NCBI RefSeq assembly: GCF_000373645.1
Contig: NZ_KB892027.1
Location: 1 to 62,244 of the forward strand
DNA from: Streptomyces sp. ATexAB-D23
Lineage (GTDB): Bacteria > Actinomycetota > Actinomycetes > Streptomycetales > Streptomycetaceae
Reading direction: 5' to 3'
DNA length: 62,244 bases
Part shown: positions 26,983 to 35,371 of the stretch, piece by piece
How positions within the stretch are numbered: position 1 is the stretch's first letter
Layout: every line of letters begins with the position of its first letter
Notes under the pieces: generated by a model
The model's input: the letters and a program-made list of their open reading frames with translations, nothing else
Told to the model about the DNA's origin: nothing
Database searches by the model: none
Made by a program: the position numbers and the translations under genes

Positions 26983-28068
26983 TCAGTACAGGCCCTCGGG
27001 CGTCTGGGAGCTGATCTGGAGCGGCTGTACGTTGGCCACGCCGTCGCACGGCCACTCCCCGGAGGTCCGGAAGCGGACCGCCTGGTCCCGTTCGAGGATG
27101 TTGGGCAGGAACAGGTCCTCGTGCAGCACGGTCAGCCGCACCCGGCCCACCTCGCCGTACTCCACGACCCGGCCCGGCTCCGTCTTGTCGACCACGGCCA
27201 TGGTGATCTGCGGGAAGTTCGGCACGTACGGGAGGGTGGCGCCCCCGTCCGGCGACTCGACGCCGTTGGCGCAGCCCAGGGTGTTGCCGTACGTGGTGGC
27301 GATGATGCCGCCGGGCATGGCCTCGGCGAACCTGCGGTAGGCGTCGGCGGTGAACTGGGTGCCGCCGAGATAGACCCCCGAGAGGCCGGACATCAGGTCC
27401 GGGCGGCGGTTGATCAGGGCGTGCACGGTCGCCGGGGTGGAGCGCAGGTAGTCGACGTGGGTGCTTTCGAGGATGTCCGTGATCTGCTCGACGACGTGAT
27501 CGACGTACTCCTCCATCTCGATCAGCCGCCCGTTGCGGATGAGGTGCTTGATCCACCGGGTGTCGAGGTCGATGGAGTACACCGTGGCCGCGCACATGTC
27601 GGCGAGGTAGTCCGCCTCCTCACCGACGATGTGCGGCCCGGAGGGGCAGGCGTCGATCCAGGTGGCGCCGGTACGGAACCCCGCCGTCCGTGAGCCGTGG
27701 AGACGCCAGGCGGCCCAGTGCGCCTCCATGGCGTCGGTGTACAGGATCCGCGAGGGCCTGCCGGTGGTGCCGCCGGACTCCCAGACCCGGCCCGCCAGTG
27801 GACGGGCCACGGCACCGGGGACGAGGTCGGCCGGGTCCAGGTCCCGCAGGACGGCGAGTTCGAAGTGGCCGAACGCGGCCAGGTCGTCGTAGCCGGTGAG
27901 CGCGAGCGGATCGAAGTCCAGCTCCGCACGGCGTTTGAGCCAGTAGGGGGAGCCGTGTTCGGGGTCGAAATGGCGCCGCAGCACGCGCCGCGTCCACTCG
28001 TCCAGATCCTGGGCCAACCAGCCATCGGTCAGCGACCGCGACTCTTCCGTACTCATTGTCACCGACAT
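26983..28068 (-). CDS. EhpF-like adenylate-forming enzyme (PaaK superfamily)
   Basis: A 361-residue protein of the phenylacetate-CoA-ligase superfamily lacking the usual C-terminal subdomain, like the phenazine-pathway protein EhpF. It has ESGGTTGRPSR (nucleotide P-loop) near residue 95, TYGNTLG in place of YGxTE, and a late RFRTSGEWPCDG stretch replacing the YRTGD motif. EhpF is thought to activate an aromatic carboxylate. It is first in an operon with the A-ACP-KS-AT-DH-KR-ACP-TE PKS, 14 bases downstream, so it probably acts on the same aromatic acid or on its product. The chosen ATG at 28068 may be read leaderless; ATG at 28056 is an alternative. Confidence 0.8.
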   Translation of the reverse strand: MSVTMSTEESRSLTDGWLAQDLDEWTRRVLRRHFDPEHGSPYWLKRRAELDFDPLALTGYDDLAAFGHFELAVLRDLDPADLVPGAVARPLAGRVWESGGTTGRPSRILYTDAMEAHWAAWRLHGSRTAGFRTGATWIDACPSGPHIVGEEADYLADMCAATVYSIDLDTRWIKHLIRNGRLIEMEEYVDHVVEQITDILESTHVDYLRSTPATVHALINRRPDLMSGLSGVYLGGTQFTADAYRRFAEAMPGGIIATTYGNTLGCANGVESPDGGATLPYVPNFPQITMAVVDKTEPGRVVEYGEVGRVRLTVLHEDLFLPNILERDQAVRFRTSGEWPCDGVANVQPLQISSQTPEGLY

Positions 28069-28092
28069 GACGGCAGTATCGGCGGGGACCTG

Positions 28093-28108
28093 ATAGGGGA
28101 TTCCCTAG
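28093..28108. promoter_or_regulatory. PAS-LuxR (PimM-type) box
   Basis: ATAGGGGATTCCCTAG matches the PimM operator CTVGGGAWWTCCCBAG (recalled) at 14 of 16 positions and is nearly palindromic. Read toward the EhpF-like gene, GATACT follows 12 bases later, a fair -10, so the box would overlap the -35 region as in known PimM targets. Transcription would then start at or just before the ATG. It lies between divergent genes and could serve both. Confidence 0.6.
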
Positions 28109-28195
28109 TGCGGCCGCGCAGCGTGACCAGGCCTTCGGCGGGGTGCCTAGTGTGCCCTTGTGCGTGCCCCTGGAGCACCCCCTTCGAGGAGAGCG

Positions 28196-29749
28196 ATGAT
28201 GGCTGCCGAGACCGAGACCGCCGATGTCGTCATCGTCGGCGGCGGCCCCGTGGGACTGCTGCTGGCGTGTGAGCTGGGCATGGCGGGGGTGCGGCCCGTC
28301 GTCCTGGAGCGGCTGCCCGAACCCAGCCCGGAGATCAAAGCCAACGGCCTGATCGGCCAGGTGGTCCGGTTCCTCGACCACCGCGGCCTGTACGAGCGGT
28401 TCGACGGCGTCGCCGACGCGCCCCAGCCGGTCCCGGGCTACCTCTTCGGGGCCATCCCGCTGAACCTGGCCGCGCTGGAGACCAACCCGATGACGGTCCT
28501 GCCGGCGACCCAGCAGCGCATCGAGCAGGTCCTGCGCGCACGCGCCCACGAACTCGGCGTGGAGATCCGGGCCGGCCACGAACTCACCGACCTGCGGCAG
28601 GACGAGGAGCGGGTGACCGCCCAGGTCCGCCACGCGGACGGCACCTACGAGCTGCACGCCCGCCATCTCGTCGGCTGCGACGGCGGCCGGAGCACCGTCC
28701 GCAAACGGTCCGGCATCGACTTCGTCGGCGAGATCGGCCACGACCTGGTCTCCCGCGCCGCGTACGCCACCCTGCCCGCGTCGATGCTGGACCCGGAGAC
28801 CGGCGAGCTGGAGGTGCCGGGACACGGCCGGCTGAGCCCGGTGTTCACCTTCAACCGCACCCCGCACGGCATCTTCGCCTTCGCCGCCCTCCCGGACGGC
28901 AACCACCGCCTGCTCACCCTCGAATGGGGCGCCCCGCCGGAGGGCGACGAACAGCCGCTGACGATCGAGGACATGCGGGACAGCGTGCGCCGCGTCCTCG
29001 GCACCGACGTGCCCCTGACCGCGCCGTCCGGGTCCGGCCCGCACATGCTGCGCCGCCTCGTCGGCCGCAACACCCGGCTGGCGGAGCGCTACCGCAGTGG
29101 CCGGGTGTTCGTCGCCGGGGACGCCGCGCACGTCCACTCCGCCGTCGGCGGCCCCGGGCTGAACCTCGGCCTCCAGGACGCCGCCAACCTCGGCTGGAAG
29201 CTGGCCGCACACCTCCAGGGCTGGGCGCCGCCCGGCCTGCTCGACAGCTACCACACCGAGCGGCACGCGGCCGGCCTCCGCGTCTTCATGCACACCCAGG
29301 CACAGACGGCGCTCATGACCCCGGGGCCCGAAGTCACCGCGCTTCGCGACCTGTTCGGCGAACTCCTGTACTCCACGGACAACATCCGGCGCATCGCCGA
29401 CCTGCTGTCCGGCGACGACCTCCGCTACCCGACGACCTCGGCGCACCCGCTCGCGGGCCACTTCGCCCCGGACCTCGCCCTGGAGACCGGTGGCGGCCCC
29501 GCACGCCTCGCCGAACTCATGCGGACCGGCCGGCCGGTCCTGCTCGACCTCGGCGGCGAACCGTACCCGGCCCAGGCGGCGGACTGGAAGGACCGGGTCG
29601 ACATCGTCGCCGCCACCTGCCCCGAGCCGCCCGCGACCGCGCTGCTCGTCCGCCCCGACGGCTACGTCGCCTGGGCGGCCGACCCCGACGAGACCTCCGA
29701 CGAGGCCCGGGACGGCCTGCGCCGCGCGCTGGCGGGCTGGTTCGGCTGA
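28196..29749 (+). CDS. FAD-dependent aromatic hydroxylase (PheA/TfdB class)
   Basis: About 517 residues. FAD-binding VIVGGGPVGLLLACEL near residue 10, the NADPH/FAD motif VGCDGGRSTVRK in the middle, and VFVAGDAAHVHSAVGGPGLNLGLQDA near 305 are all intact. A thioredoxin-like tail ends with RPDGYVAWAAD. These group A monooxygenases hydroxylate phenols or polyketide rings; rifampicin monooxygenase and PgaE are relatives. The start at 28196 (or the adjacent ATG at 28199) follows GAGGAGAG. Its head-to-head position with the aryl-starter PKS operon suggests ring hydroxylation of the starter or product; a detoxifying role is the alternative. Confidence 0.88.
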   Translation: MMAAETETADVVIVGGGPVGLLLACELGMAGVRPVVLERLPEPSPEIKANGLIGQVVRFLDHRGLYERFDGVADAPQPVPGYLFGAIPLNLAALETNPMTVLPATQQRIEQVLRARAHELGVEIRAGHELTDLRQDEERVTAQVRHADGTYELHARHLVGCDGGRSTVRKRSGIDFVGEIGHDLVSRAAYATLPASMLDPETGELEVPGHGRLSPVFTFNRTPHGIFAFAALPDGNHRLLTLEWGAPPEGDEQPLTIEDMRDSVRRVLGTDVPLTAPSGSGPHMLRRLVGRNTRLAERYRSGRVFVAGDAAHVHSAVGGPGLNLGLQDAANLGWKLAAHLQGWAPPGLLDSYHTERHAAGLRVFMHTQAQTALMTPGPEVTALRDLFGELLYSTDNIRRIADLLSGDDLRYPTTSAHPLAGHFAPDLALETGGGPARLAELMRTGRPVLLDLGGEPYPAQAADWKDRVDIVAATCPEPPATALLVRPDGYVAWAADPDETSDEARDGLRRALAGWFG

Positions 29750-29854
29750 GCCGGTCCGCCCCCGGCAGGCGCTCACCCCGGCGCACCACCCCCGACGTGC
29801 CGGACCATGGGCCCGTACGTGTGACGGGACCATGGACCGACGAGGGGCAGTGAC

Positions 29855-30796
29855 GTGCGCGCACGCGGCATCAACTACGACACCGGGTTCCTTCCCGGAG
29901 AGCAGTTCACCCGGAAGACCTTCCACCCGGAGGCGGTCCGGCGCGAGATGGCGGTGATCGCCGGCGAACTGCACTGCGACGTCGTACGCGTCTCGGGCCG
30001 CGAACCCGGACGGCTGAGCACGGCCGCCCGGTACGCCGCCGAGGCCGGCCTGGAGGTCTGGTTCGCGCCCTTCCCGGTCGACCTGCCCGCCGAGCGGCTG
30101 CTGCCGTACTTCGCGGACTGCGCCCGCCGCGCCGAAGCCGTACGGCGCGGCGGTGCCGAGGTGGTGTTCGTGACCGGGTGCGAGATCAGCGTCTTCTGCG
30201 GCGGCTTCTTCCCCGGCGACACCTTCGGCCACCGCATCCACACCCTGGGCACCGACCCGGGCTGGTGGTCCACGCTCGACCGGGTCTCGGCGCGTCTCAA
30301 CGAACTCCTCGCCGAAGCCGTCGCCACCGTCCGCGCCCACTTCGGCGGCCCGGTCACCTACGCCTCCGGCCCCTGGGAGTCGGTCGACTGGACCCCCTTC
30401 GACCTCGTCGCCACCGACGCCTACCGCGCCGCCGACAACGCGGACACCTTCCGCGCCCGTCTGCGCGAGTCCTTCCGCCACGGCAAGCCCGTCGCCGTCA
30501 CCGAGTACGGCACCTGCGCCTACCGGGGCGCGGGCGACCTCGGGGGCATGGCCTGGGCCCCGCCGCCGGGCGGTCTCGTACCGGACGAGGACGAGCAGGT
30601 CCGCTACCTCACCGAGCTGCTGACGGTCTTCGAGGAGGAGGGGGTGGACACCGCGCTGTGGTTCTCGTTCGCCGGCTACGACAAGCCCGGGGAGCTGGAC
30701 ATCACCTCCTACGGCGTGGTCCGCATGCTCGACGACGTCCGCTGGGAACCCAAGAAGGTCTTCCACACGATGGCCGGCCGCTACCAACGACCCTGA
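29855..30796 (+). CDS. Glycoside-hydrolase-like TIM-barrel protein
   Basis: A 313-residue protein with clan GH-A features: an acid/base candidate in VTGCEIS (Glu near 110) and a nucleophile candidate in VTEYGTC (Glu near 216), with WFSFAGYDKPG on the last strands. There is no signal peptide, so it acts in the cytoplasm. Close Streptomyces relatives are often labelled abortive-infection proteins without strong proof. It sits between two hydroxylase genes on the same strand, with gaps of 105 and 121 bases. Substrate unknown; removal of a protecting sugar is only a possibility. Confidence 0.65.
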   Translation: MRARGINYDTGFLPGEQFTRKTFHPEAVRREMAVIAGELHCDVVRVSGREPGRLSTAARYAAEAGLEVWFAPFPVDLPAERLLPYFADCARRAEAVRRGGAEVVFVTGCEISVFCGGFFPGDTFGHRIHTLGTDPGWWSTLDRVSARLNELLAEAVATVRAHFGGPVTYASGPWESVDWTPFDLVATDAYRAADNADTFRARLRESFRHGKPVAVTEYGTCAYRGAGDLGGMAWAPPPGGLVPDEDEQVRYLTELLTVFEEEGVDTALWFSFAGYDKPGELDITSYGVVRMLDDVRWEPKKVFHTMAGRYQRP

Positions 30797-30917
30797 CGCC
30801 CCGGCACCGGGAGCACCCGCCCCGCTCCCGTCAACCCGCAGCCGCGCATTCTGGTGCTTGCCCCTGTCCCGGGCGGAGCCCCGCCTGCCGCGCCCCGCGC
30901 CGGCTTACGGTCGGGCC

Positions 30918-32486
30918 GTGACTGAAGATGCAGCGGACTCGGATGTCCTTGTAGTCGGATACGGCCCCGTGGGGCAGGTCCTGTCGATCCTGCTGGCCCA
31001 GCACGGCTGGCGGGTCACCGTCGTGGAGAAGTACCTGGAGCCCTACAACCTGCCCCGGGCGGTCTCCTTCGACCGTCACGCCGGCCGCATACTCGGCACG
31101 ATCGGCGTGGCCGACGCGCTCTTCCCGGTCAGCGAGCCGACCAAGGACTACGTCGTGGTCAACGGCGAGGGCCAGACGCTGATGCACTTCGAGCTGAACC
31201 AGGACGAGCGCTACCGCTGGCCGGAGGCGACCTCGTTCTACCAGCCGGGCCTGGAGTCCGCCCTTGTCGGGCGCGGCGACCAGCTGAGCGACCTGCGCGT
31301 GCTGCGCGGCTACGAGGCCGTCGACCTGACCGAGAAGGACGACTCCGTCCACCTGACGGTCCGGGGGGAGGCCGGTGAGCAGGTCCTGACCGCCCGCTGG
31401 CTGGTCGGCTGCGACGGCGCCAACAGCTTCGTACGCAACCACCTGGGCGTCCCGGTCTCGGCCTCCGACTACGCGGCCGACTGGATGGCCTGCGACGTCA
31501 TGCCGCACGACCCCGAGGAATTCCCCTCGCAGAACATCCAGGTCGCCGACCCGGCGCAGCCCCGCGTCGACCTCTCGGCCGGACCCTCGCACAGCCGCTG
31601 GGAGTTCATCCGGCTGCCCGGCCAGTCCTTCGAGGACTTCGACACGGTCGAGAACGCCTGGCGCCTGCTGACCCACTTCGGGGTCAGCCGGGACAACGCG
31701 ACGCTGCAACGCTATGTCGCCTACACCTGCCTGGCCCGCAACGCCGACCAGTGGCGCTCCGGGGGACCCGGCCGGGTCTTCCTCGCGGGCGACGCCGCCC
31801 ATGTGATGCCCCCGCACGCCGGCCAGGGCATGTGCACCGGCATCCGGGACGTGGCGAACCTGGCGTGGAAGCTCCACCTGGTCCTCGCCGGTTCGGCCGG
31901 TGAGACCCTGCTCGACTCGTACGAGGCGGAGCGCCGCCCCGACGCCCAGCGGACCATCGACATGTCGGTGAACCTCGCTCAGCTGATCGGCATGGTCGAC
32001 CCCTCCGTCGCCGGCTACCGCGACAGCGCCCTGCTCGCCGTGCGCGGCTCGGACGACGCCCCGTCCCGCGACCCGGAGGCGTTCGCCCGCCCCGGGGACG
32101 ACGCGCTGAAGAACGGCCTGTTCCACGCGGGCGCGGACGGCCTCTTCACCGGAGCGGACAGCCGGATCGTCCCCCAGGCCCGCACCAACCGTCCGCAGGC
32201 CGGCGAACTGTGCGGCGACACCCTCGTGCTGCTCAGCACCGAGGACCCGGGGACCCTGGTGGACCCGGCGCTGGCGGACCGTCTGACCGCACTGGGCGGC
32301 TCGATCGTCCACCTGACCCCCGAGGTCGACATCGACGGCACGTACACCGCCTGGCTGACCGAGGAGGTCCGGGCACCCGCCGCCCTGATCCGCCCCGACT
32401 TCCACGTCTACGGCGCCGCCCGCACCCGGACCGAGATGACGGACATGCTGGACACGCTGCTCACGGGGGTGTCGGGGCGGAGCTGA
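30918..32486 (+). CDS. FAD-dependent hydroxylase, MhpA-like
   Basis: A 522-residue group A flavin monooxygenase. It has VLVVGYGPVGQVLSILLAQ at residues 10-28, LVGCDGANSFVRNHLG, and the ribose-binding VFLAGDAAHVMPPHAGQGMCTGIRDVANLAWKL pattern, typical of 3-(3-hydroxyphenyl)propionate/3-hydroxycinnamate hydroxylases (MhpA). The GTG at 30918 is the start because it places the FAD fold at the usual distance; upstream in-frame codons are non-family. An enzyme acting on hydroxycinnamates would fit the cinnamate-like product predicted for the nearby PKS, but catabolic use is equally allowed. It is convergent with trpS across 6 bases. Confidence 0.87.
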   Translation: MTEDAADSDVLVVGYGPVGQVLSILLAQHGWRVTVVEKYLEPYNLPRAVSFDRHAGRILGTIGVADALFPVSEPTKDYVVVNGEGQTLMHFELNQDERYRWPEATSFYQPGLESALVGRGDQLSDLRVLRGYEAVDLTEKDDSVHLTVRGEAGEQVLTARWLVGCDGANSFVRNHLGVPVSASDYAADWMACDVMPHDPEEFPSQNIQVADPAQPRVDLSAGPSHSRWEFIRLPGQSFEDFDTVENAWRLLTHFGVSRDNATLQRYVAYTCLARNADQWRSGGPGRVFLAGDAAHVMPPHAGQGMCTGIRDVANLAWKLHLVLAGSAGETLLDSYEAERRPDAQRTIDMSVNLAQLIGMVDPSVAGYRDSALLAVRGSDDAPSRDPEAFARPGDDALKNGLFHAGADGLFTGADSRIVPQARTNRPQAGELCGDTLVLLSTEDPGTLVDPALADRLTALGGSIVHLTPEVDIDGTYTAWLTEEVRAPAALIRPDFHVYGAARTRTEMTDMLDTLLTGVSGRS

Positions 32487-32492
32487 GCCGGG

Positions 32493-33605
32493 TCAGTAGT
32501 CGCTGTTCATCGCGGCACGCACCTCGCCGAGCGTGCGGTCGGCAACGGCGTTGGCCCGCTCATTGCCCTCGCGCAGAATCGCGCGGAGGTGGGCGCGGTC
32601 GGCCGCGTACGCCTTCCGGCGGGAGCGGATGGGCGCCAGATACTCGTTGACCGCCTCGGTCACGGTCCTCTTGAGCGCGGCGGACCCGGCGGAGCCGATG
32701 CCGGCGGCGACCTCCTCGGGCGTCCGGTCCTGGCACAGGGCCGCCAGGAGGAGCAGGGAGGACACCTCCGGGCGGCCGGCCGGATCGTAGGAGACATGGC
32801 GCTCGGAGTCGGTCCTGGCCCCCTTGATCAGGCGGGCGGTCTCGTCGGCACCGGCGGCCAGCGTGATGGCGTTGCCGCGGCTCTTGCCCATCTTGGCGCC
32901 GTCCGTGCCGAGCAGGAGAGGCGCGTTCGACAGCAGGGCATCGGGCCGGGGGAGGACGACGGAGCCGGAGCCGTAACGGTCGTTGAAACGGCGGGCGATG
33001 GTCCGGGTGAGTTCCAGGTGCGGGAGCTGGTCCCTGCCGACCGGCACCAGGTTGGCCTTGCAGAAGAGGATGTCGGCGGCCTGGTGAGCCGGGTAGGTGA
33101 ACATCAGGCCGCTCACGGAGGACTGCCGCGAGTGGGCGATCTCGTCCTTCACGGTGGGATTGCGTTCGAGCTCGGCGACGGAGACCAGGCTGAGGAAGGG
33201 CAGCAGCAGTTGGTTGAGTGCCGGGACGGCGCTGTGCGTGAAGATCGTGCTGCGTGCCGGGTCCACGCCGATGGCCAGGTAGTCCAGGACCAGATCCTCG
33301 ACGTGCTCGCTCAGGTTGTCCGCGACGTCGCGGTCGGTCAGCACCTGGTAGTCGGCGATGATCACATACATCTCCACGCCGAGGTTCTGGAGCCGTACCC
33401 GGTTGTGCAGCGTGCCGAAGTAGTGGCCGAGATGCAGGCGCCCGGTCGGGCGGTCTCCGGTCAGCACCCGGAATCGCCCGGGGTCCCTGGCGATCTGCTC
33501 TTCGAGCAGCGCACCGCGGTCCTGAGCCGCGGACACCCCGAGCGGGTCGGCGCATGCGGCGGTGTGGTCCTCGGTGGCTGCGGTCCGGTGGGCGGTGGTG
33601 TTCAT
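32493..33605 (-). CDS. trpS: Tryptophanyl-tRNA synthetase, probable auxiliary/resistant form
   Basis: A 370-residue class Ic synthetase that charges tRNA-Trp. Its N-terminal 25-30 residues are extra. Motifs: TGDRPTGRLHLGHYFG (HIGH region near residue 54), IIADYQVLTD, and KMGKSRGN (KMSKS region near 236). An attenuator with a Trp-Trp leader peptide precedes it. This matches the regulated auxiliary TrpRS of Streptomyces that confers indolmycin resistance, as I recall from S. coelicolor work. The main housekeeping trpS is presumably elsewhere on the chromosome. It may be an independent resistance gene rather than part of the polyketide pathway. Confidence 0.9.
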   Translation of the reverse strand: MNTTAHRTAATEDHTAACADPLGVSAAQDRGALLEEQIARDPGRFRVLTGDRPTGRLHLGHYFGTLHNRVRLQNLGVEMYVIIADYQVLTDRDVADNLSEHVEDLVLDYLAIGVDPARSTIFTHSAVPALNQLLLPFLSLVSVAELERNPTVKDEIAHSRQSSVSGLMFTYPAHQAADILFCKANLVPVGRDQLPHLELTRTIARRFNDRYGSGSVVLPRPDALLSNAPLLLGTDGAKMGKSRGNAITLAAGADETARLIKGARTDSERHVSYDPAGRPEVSSLLLLAALCQDRTPEEVAAGIGSAGSAALKRTVTEAVNEYLAPIRSRRKAYAADRAHLRAILREGNERANAVADRTLGEVRAAMNSDY

Positions 33606-33669
33606 CGGTGTCTCCTGGCGGGTCGAATGTCGCCGTCACGACGGCACGGCCCTGATCCAGGGGACACAG

Positions 33670-33698
33670 AAAACGGGCCGTCCGTCCGAACGGCCCGT
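33670..33698 (-). terminator. Attenuator terminator in the trpS leader
   Basis: On the minus strand a 9-bp perfect stem (33673-33681 with 33690-33698, arms ACGGGCCGT) with an 8-base loop is followed by TTTTC. It lies between the leader peptide and trpS. The hairpin GGTGGCGCTCC/GGAGCGGCCACC, overlapping the Trp codons, is the likely pause structure. Confidence 0.8.
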
Positions 33699-33723
33699 CT
33701 GCGTGCGTGAGTGGTGGCCGCTC

Positions 33724-33765
33724 CTACGAGGAGCGCCACCAGCTCAGACACGACGAAAGATGCAT
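33724..33765 (-). CDS. trpS leader peptide MHLSSCLSWWRSS
   Basis: A 13-residue frame, ATG to TAG, with two adjacent TGG codons at positions 9-10, about 120 bases before trpS. Ribosome stalling at the Trp codons when charged tRNA-Trp is scarce would prevent the terminator at 33670-33698 from forming. This is the classical ribosome-mediated attenuation layout. The ribosome binding site ahead of it is weak. Confidence 0.8.
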   Translation of the reverse strand: MHLSSCLSWWRSS

Positions 33766-33805
33766 GCCGGCACTCTACCGGGCTCCTCCGGGACCCGCAG
33801 GCCCA

Positions 33806-34426
33806 TTACGTCACGGCGCTCCGGATGCCCACGGTGATGAGGACCGCCGCCGTGGCCCTGGCGGCGGTTCGCTTGAAGCGGGGCCGGCGCAGTGCGTGCG
33901 AGGCGCGCAGGATCAGAAAGGTCCAGGCGGTGAGCCAGAGCGCGATCAGCAGGGCGTGGGCGGTGGCCAGGGTGAGGATCTGGCCGCCGAACGGCTGGTG
34001 GGGCGCGATGAACTGGGGGACCAGGGTCAGGTAGATGGCCGCCGCCTTCGGGTTGAGGACGTTGGCGAGCAGCGCCTGGGTGAAGACGGAGTCCGCTCCC
34101 TTCGGCAGGCGTCGCCGGGCGGGGGCGGGAGCGTTCGCTCCGGCACCACGCCACGTCCACAGGCCCAGACCGATGAGGTAGACGGCGCCGACGACCTTGA
34201 CGGCGGTGAAGGCCACGCTGGACCGCATGACCAGGGCCGAGAGGCCGGCCACGGCCAGGGCGGCGTGGATGTACAGGCCGGTGACGGTGCCGAGGACGAC
34301 GGGTAGCGCCTGGCGGCGGCCACTGTCGGTGACGTGCTGGACCAGCAGCGCCAGGCTGGCCCCGGGGGTGGCGATCAGGGGGAGGAGCGCCACCAGGAAC
34401 CCGGCGACGGCGTAGGGATGGACCAC
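33806..34426 (-). CDS. LysE/RhtB-family amino-acid exporter
   Basis: A 206-residue membrane protein with the family pattern: an N-terminal ATPGASLALLVQHVTDSGRRQ motif (GPG-type loop), about six hydrophobic segments, and ANVLNPKAAAIYLTLVPQF in the second half. RhtB proteins expel amino acids or related metabolites using the proton gradient. It lies downstream of the phosphoesterase on the same strand, with 31 bases between, and just upstream of the trpS leader. Substrate unknown. Confidence 0.87.
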   Translation of the reverse strand: MVHPYAVAGFLVALLPLIATPGASLALLVQHVTDSGRRQALPVVLGTVTGLYIHAALAVAGLSALVMRSSVAFTAVKVVGAVYLIGLGLWTWRGAGANAPAPARRRLPKGADSVFTQALLANVLNPKAAAIYLTLVPQFIAPHQPFGGQILTLATAHALLIALWLTAWTFLILRASHALRRPRFKRTAARATAAVLITVGIRSAVT

Positions 34427-34457
34427 GGTGCCTCCGGTTCGTACGCGCGGGAGGGAT

Positions 34458-35201
34458 TCAGAGCACGACGCGGTAGTGGGTGGTCAGGCGCCGGTCGTCG
34501 TCCAGGACGTGGAAGGCGAGGCCGGGCGGCTGGTCGCGGTCCGCGGCCTCGTCGCCCTCCCAGGGCATGCGCAGGGTCCAGGTGGTGGCCGGTCCGACGA
34601 TCAGGGGACGCCCGGCGAAGGTCGAGGCGGCAGCGGTGTGGGCGTGGCCCGTGAGGACGGCGGCGACCCGGGGGTGCGCGTCGAGCAGCCCGGCCAGCTG
34701 TCCGGGCTCTTCGAGCATGTACGAGTCGGGCAGCGGGTGATGGAGCGCGACCGGCGGCTGGTGAAAGGCGATCAGCGCCGGCCGGCCCTGCGGAAGTGCG
34801 GTGAGCGTGCTGTCGATCCAGGCGAGCGTCTCCGCGTCGAGGCGCCCCTCGTCACGCCCCGGGATGGTGGAGTCGCACATCAGGATGGTGGTGCCGCCGA
34901 TGTCGTGGGCCCGGTTGACGGGGCCGGGTCCGGGGGCCTCCCCGAGCAGGGCCTTGCGGTAGGCCGGTCGCGCGTCGTGGTTCCCGGGGCACATGAGTAC
35001 GGGGAAGTCGGCGGCCAGGATTCGAGCCGCCTCCTCGTACTCGGCCTCCTCGCCGTGGTCCGCGATGTCCCCGGTGACCAGGAGTGCGTCGACCGGGCGG
35101 GGGAGGGCTCGTACGTGGTCCATGACGCGGGTGGCGCGCAGGGTCGCCCGCTCGCTGCCGTCAAGGTGCAGGTCGCTGATGTGTGCCAGCAGCAGTGTCA
35201 T
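34458..35201 (-). CDS. Calcineurin-like metallophosphoesterase (CpdA type)
   Basis: A 247-residue enzyme with all metal-binding motifs in order: ISDLHLDG, VTGDIADHG, CPGNHDAR, AFHQPP and LTGHAHTAAAS. CpdA-type enzymes hydrolyse cyclic nucleotides or phosphodiesters using two metal ions. The ATG at 35201 follows a strong AGGAGGAG site. It is divergent from the CGNR gene and probably shares its control region. Confidence 0.88.
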   Translation of the reverse strand: MTLLLAHISDLHLDGSERATLRATRVMDHVRALPRPVDALLVTGDIADHGEEAEYEEAARILAADFPVLMCPGNHDARPAYRKALLGEAPGPGPVNRAHDIGGTTILMCDSTIPGRDEGRLDAETLAWIDSTLTALPQGRPALIAFHQPPVALHHPLPDSYMLEEPGQLAGLLDAHPRVAAVLTGHAHTAAASTFAGRPLIVGPATTWTLRMPWEGDEAADRDQPPGLAFHVLDDDRRLTTHYRVVL

Positions 35202-35272
35202 TCCGAGGTCTCCTCCTGAGGCGGAGTCAGGCCGCCCCCCTGTGCCGGCCGGTGTCGCCACCGGGCCGACTT

Positions 35273-35300
35273 CTAACGGAAGTTTTTCGTTTACCGTTAG
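35273..35300. promoter_or_regulatory. Inverted repeat between phosphoesterase and CGNR genes
   Basis: CTAACGG (35273-35279) and CCGTTAG (35294-35300) form a perfect 7-bp inverted repeat flanking the AT-rich core AAGTTTTTCGTTTA. The site is 71 bases before both the phosphoesterase start and the CGNR start. It is a good candidate operator for the CGNR protein. Confidence 0.55.
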
Positions 35301-35371
35301 GGACCATAGGGTGTGCGAGAGATGTGATCAAGTGGTCGCCGACCTGACCGGGCGAGAAAGGGGACGACGCC

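Noticed and set aside
26969..27595. In-frame extension before the aryl PKS start
   Set aside because: It overlaps the EhpF-like gene out of frame and has no family similarity; the ATG at 26968 has the right spacing.
18950..32486. Ansamycin cluster using 3-amino-5-hydroxybenzoate
   Set aside because: No AHBA synthase or amide-synthase gene was seen, and the aryl PKS has its own thioesterase. Only the loading domain is ansamycin-like.
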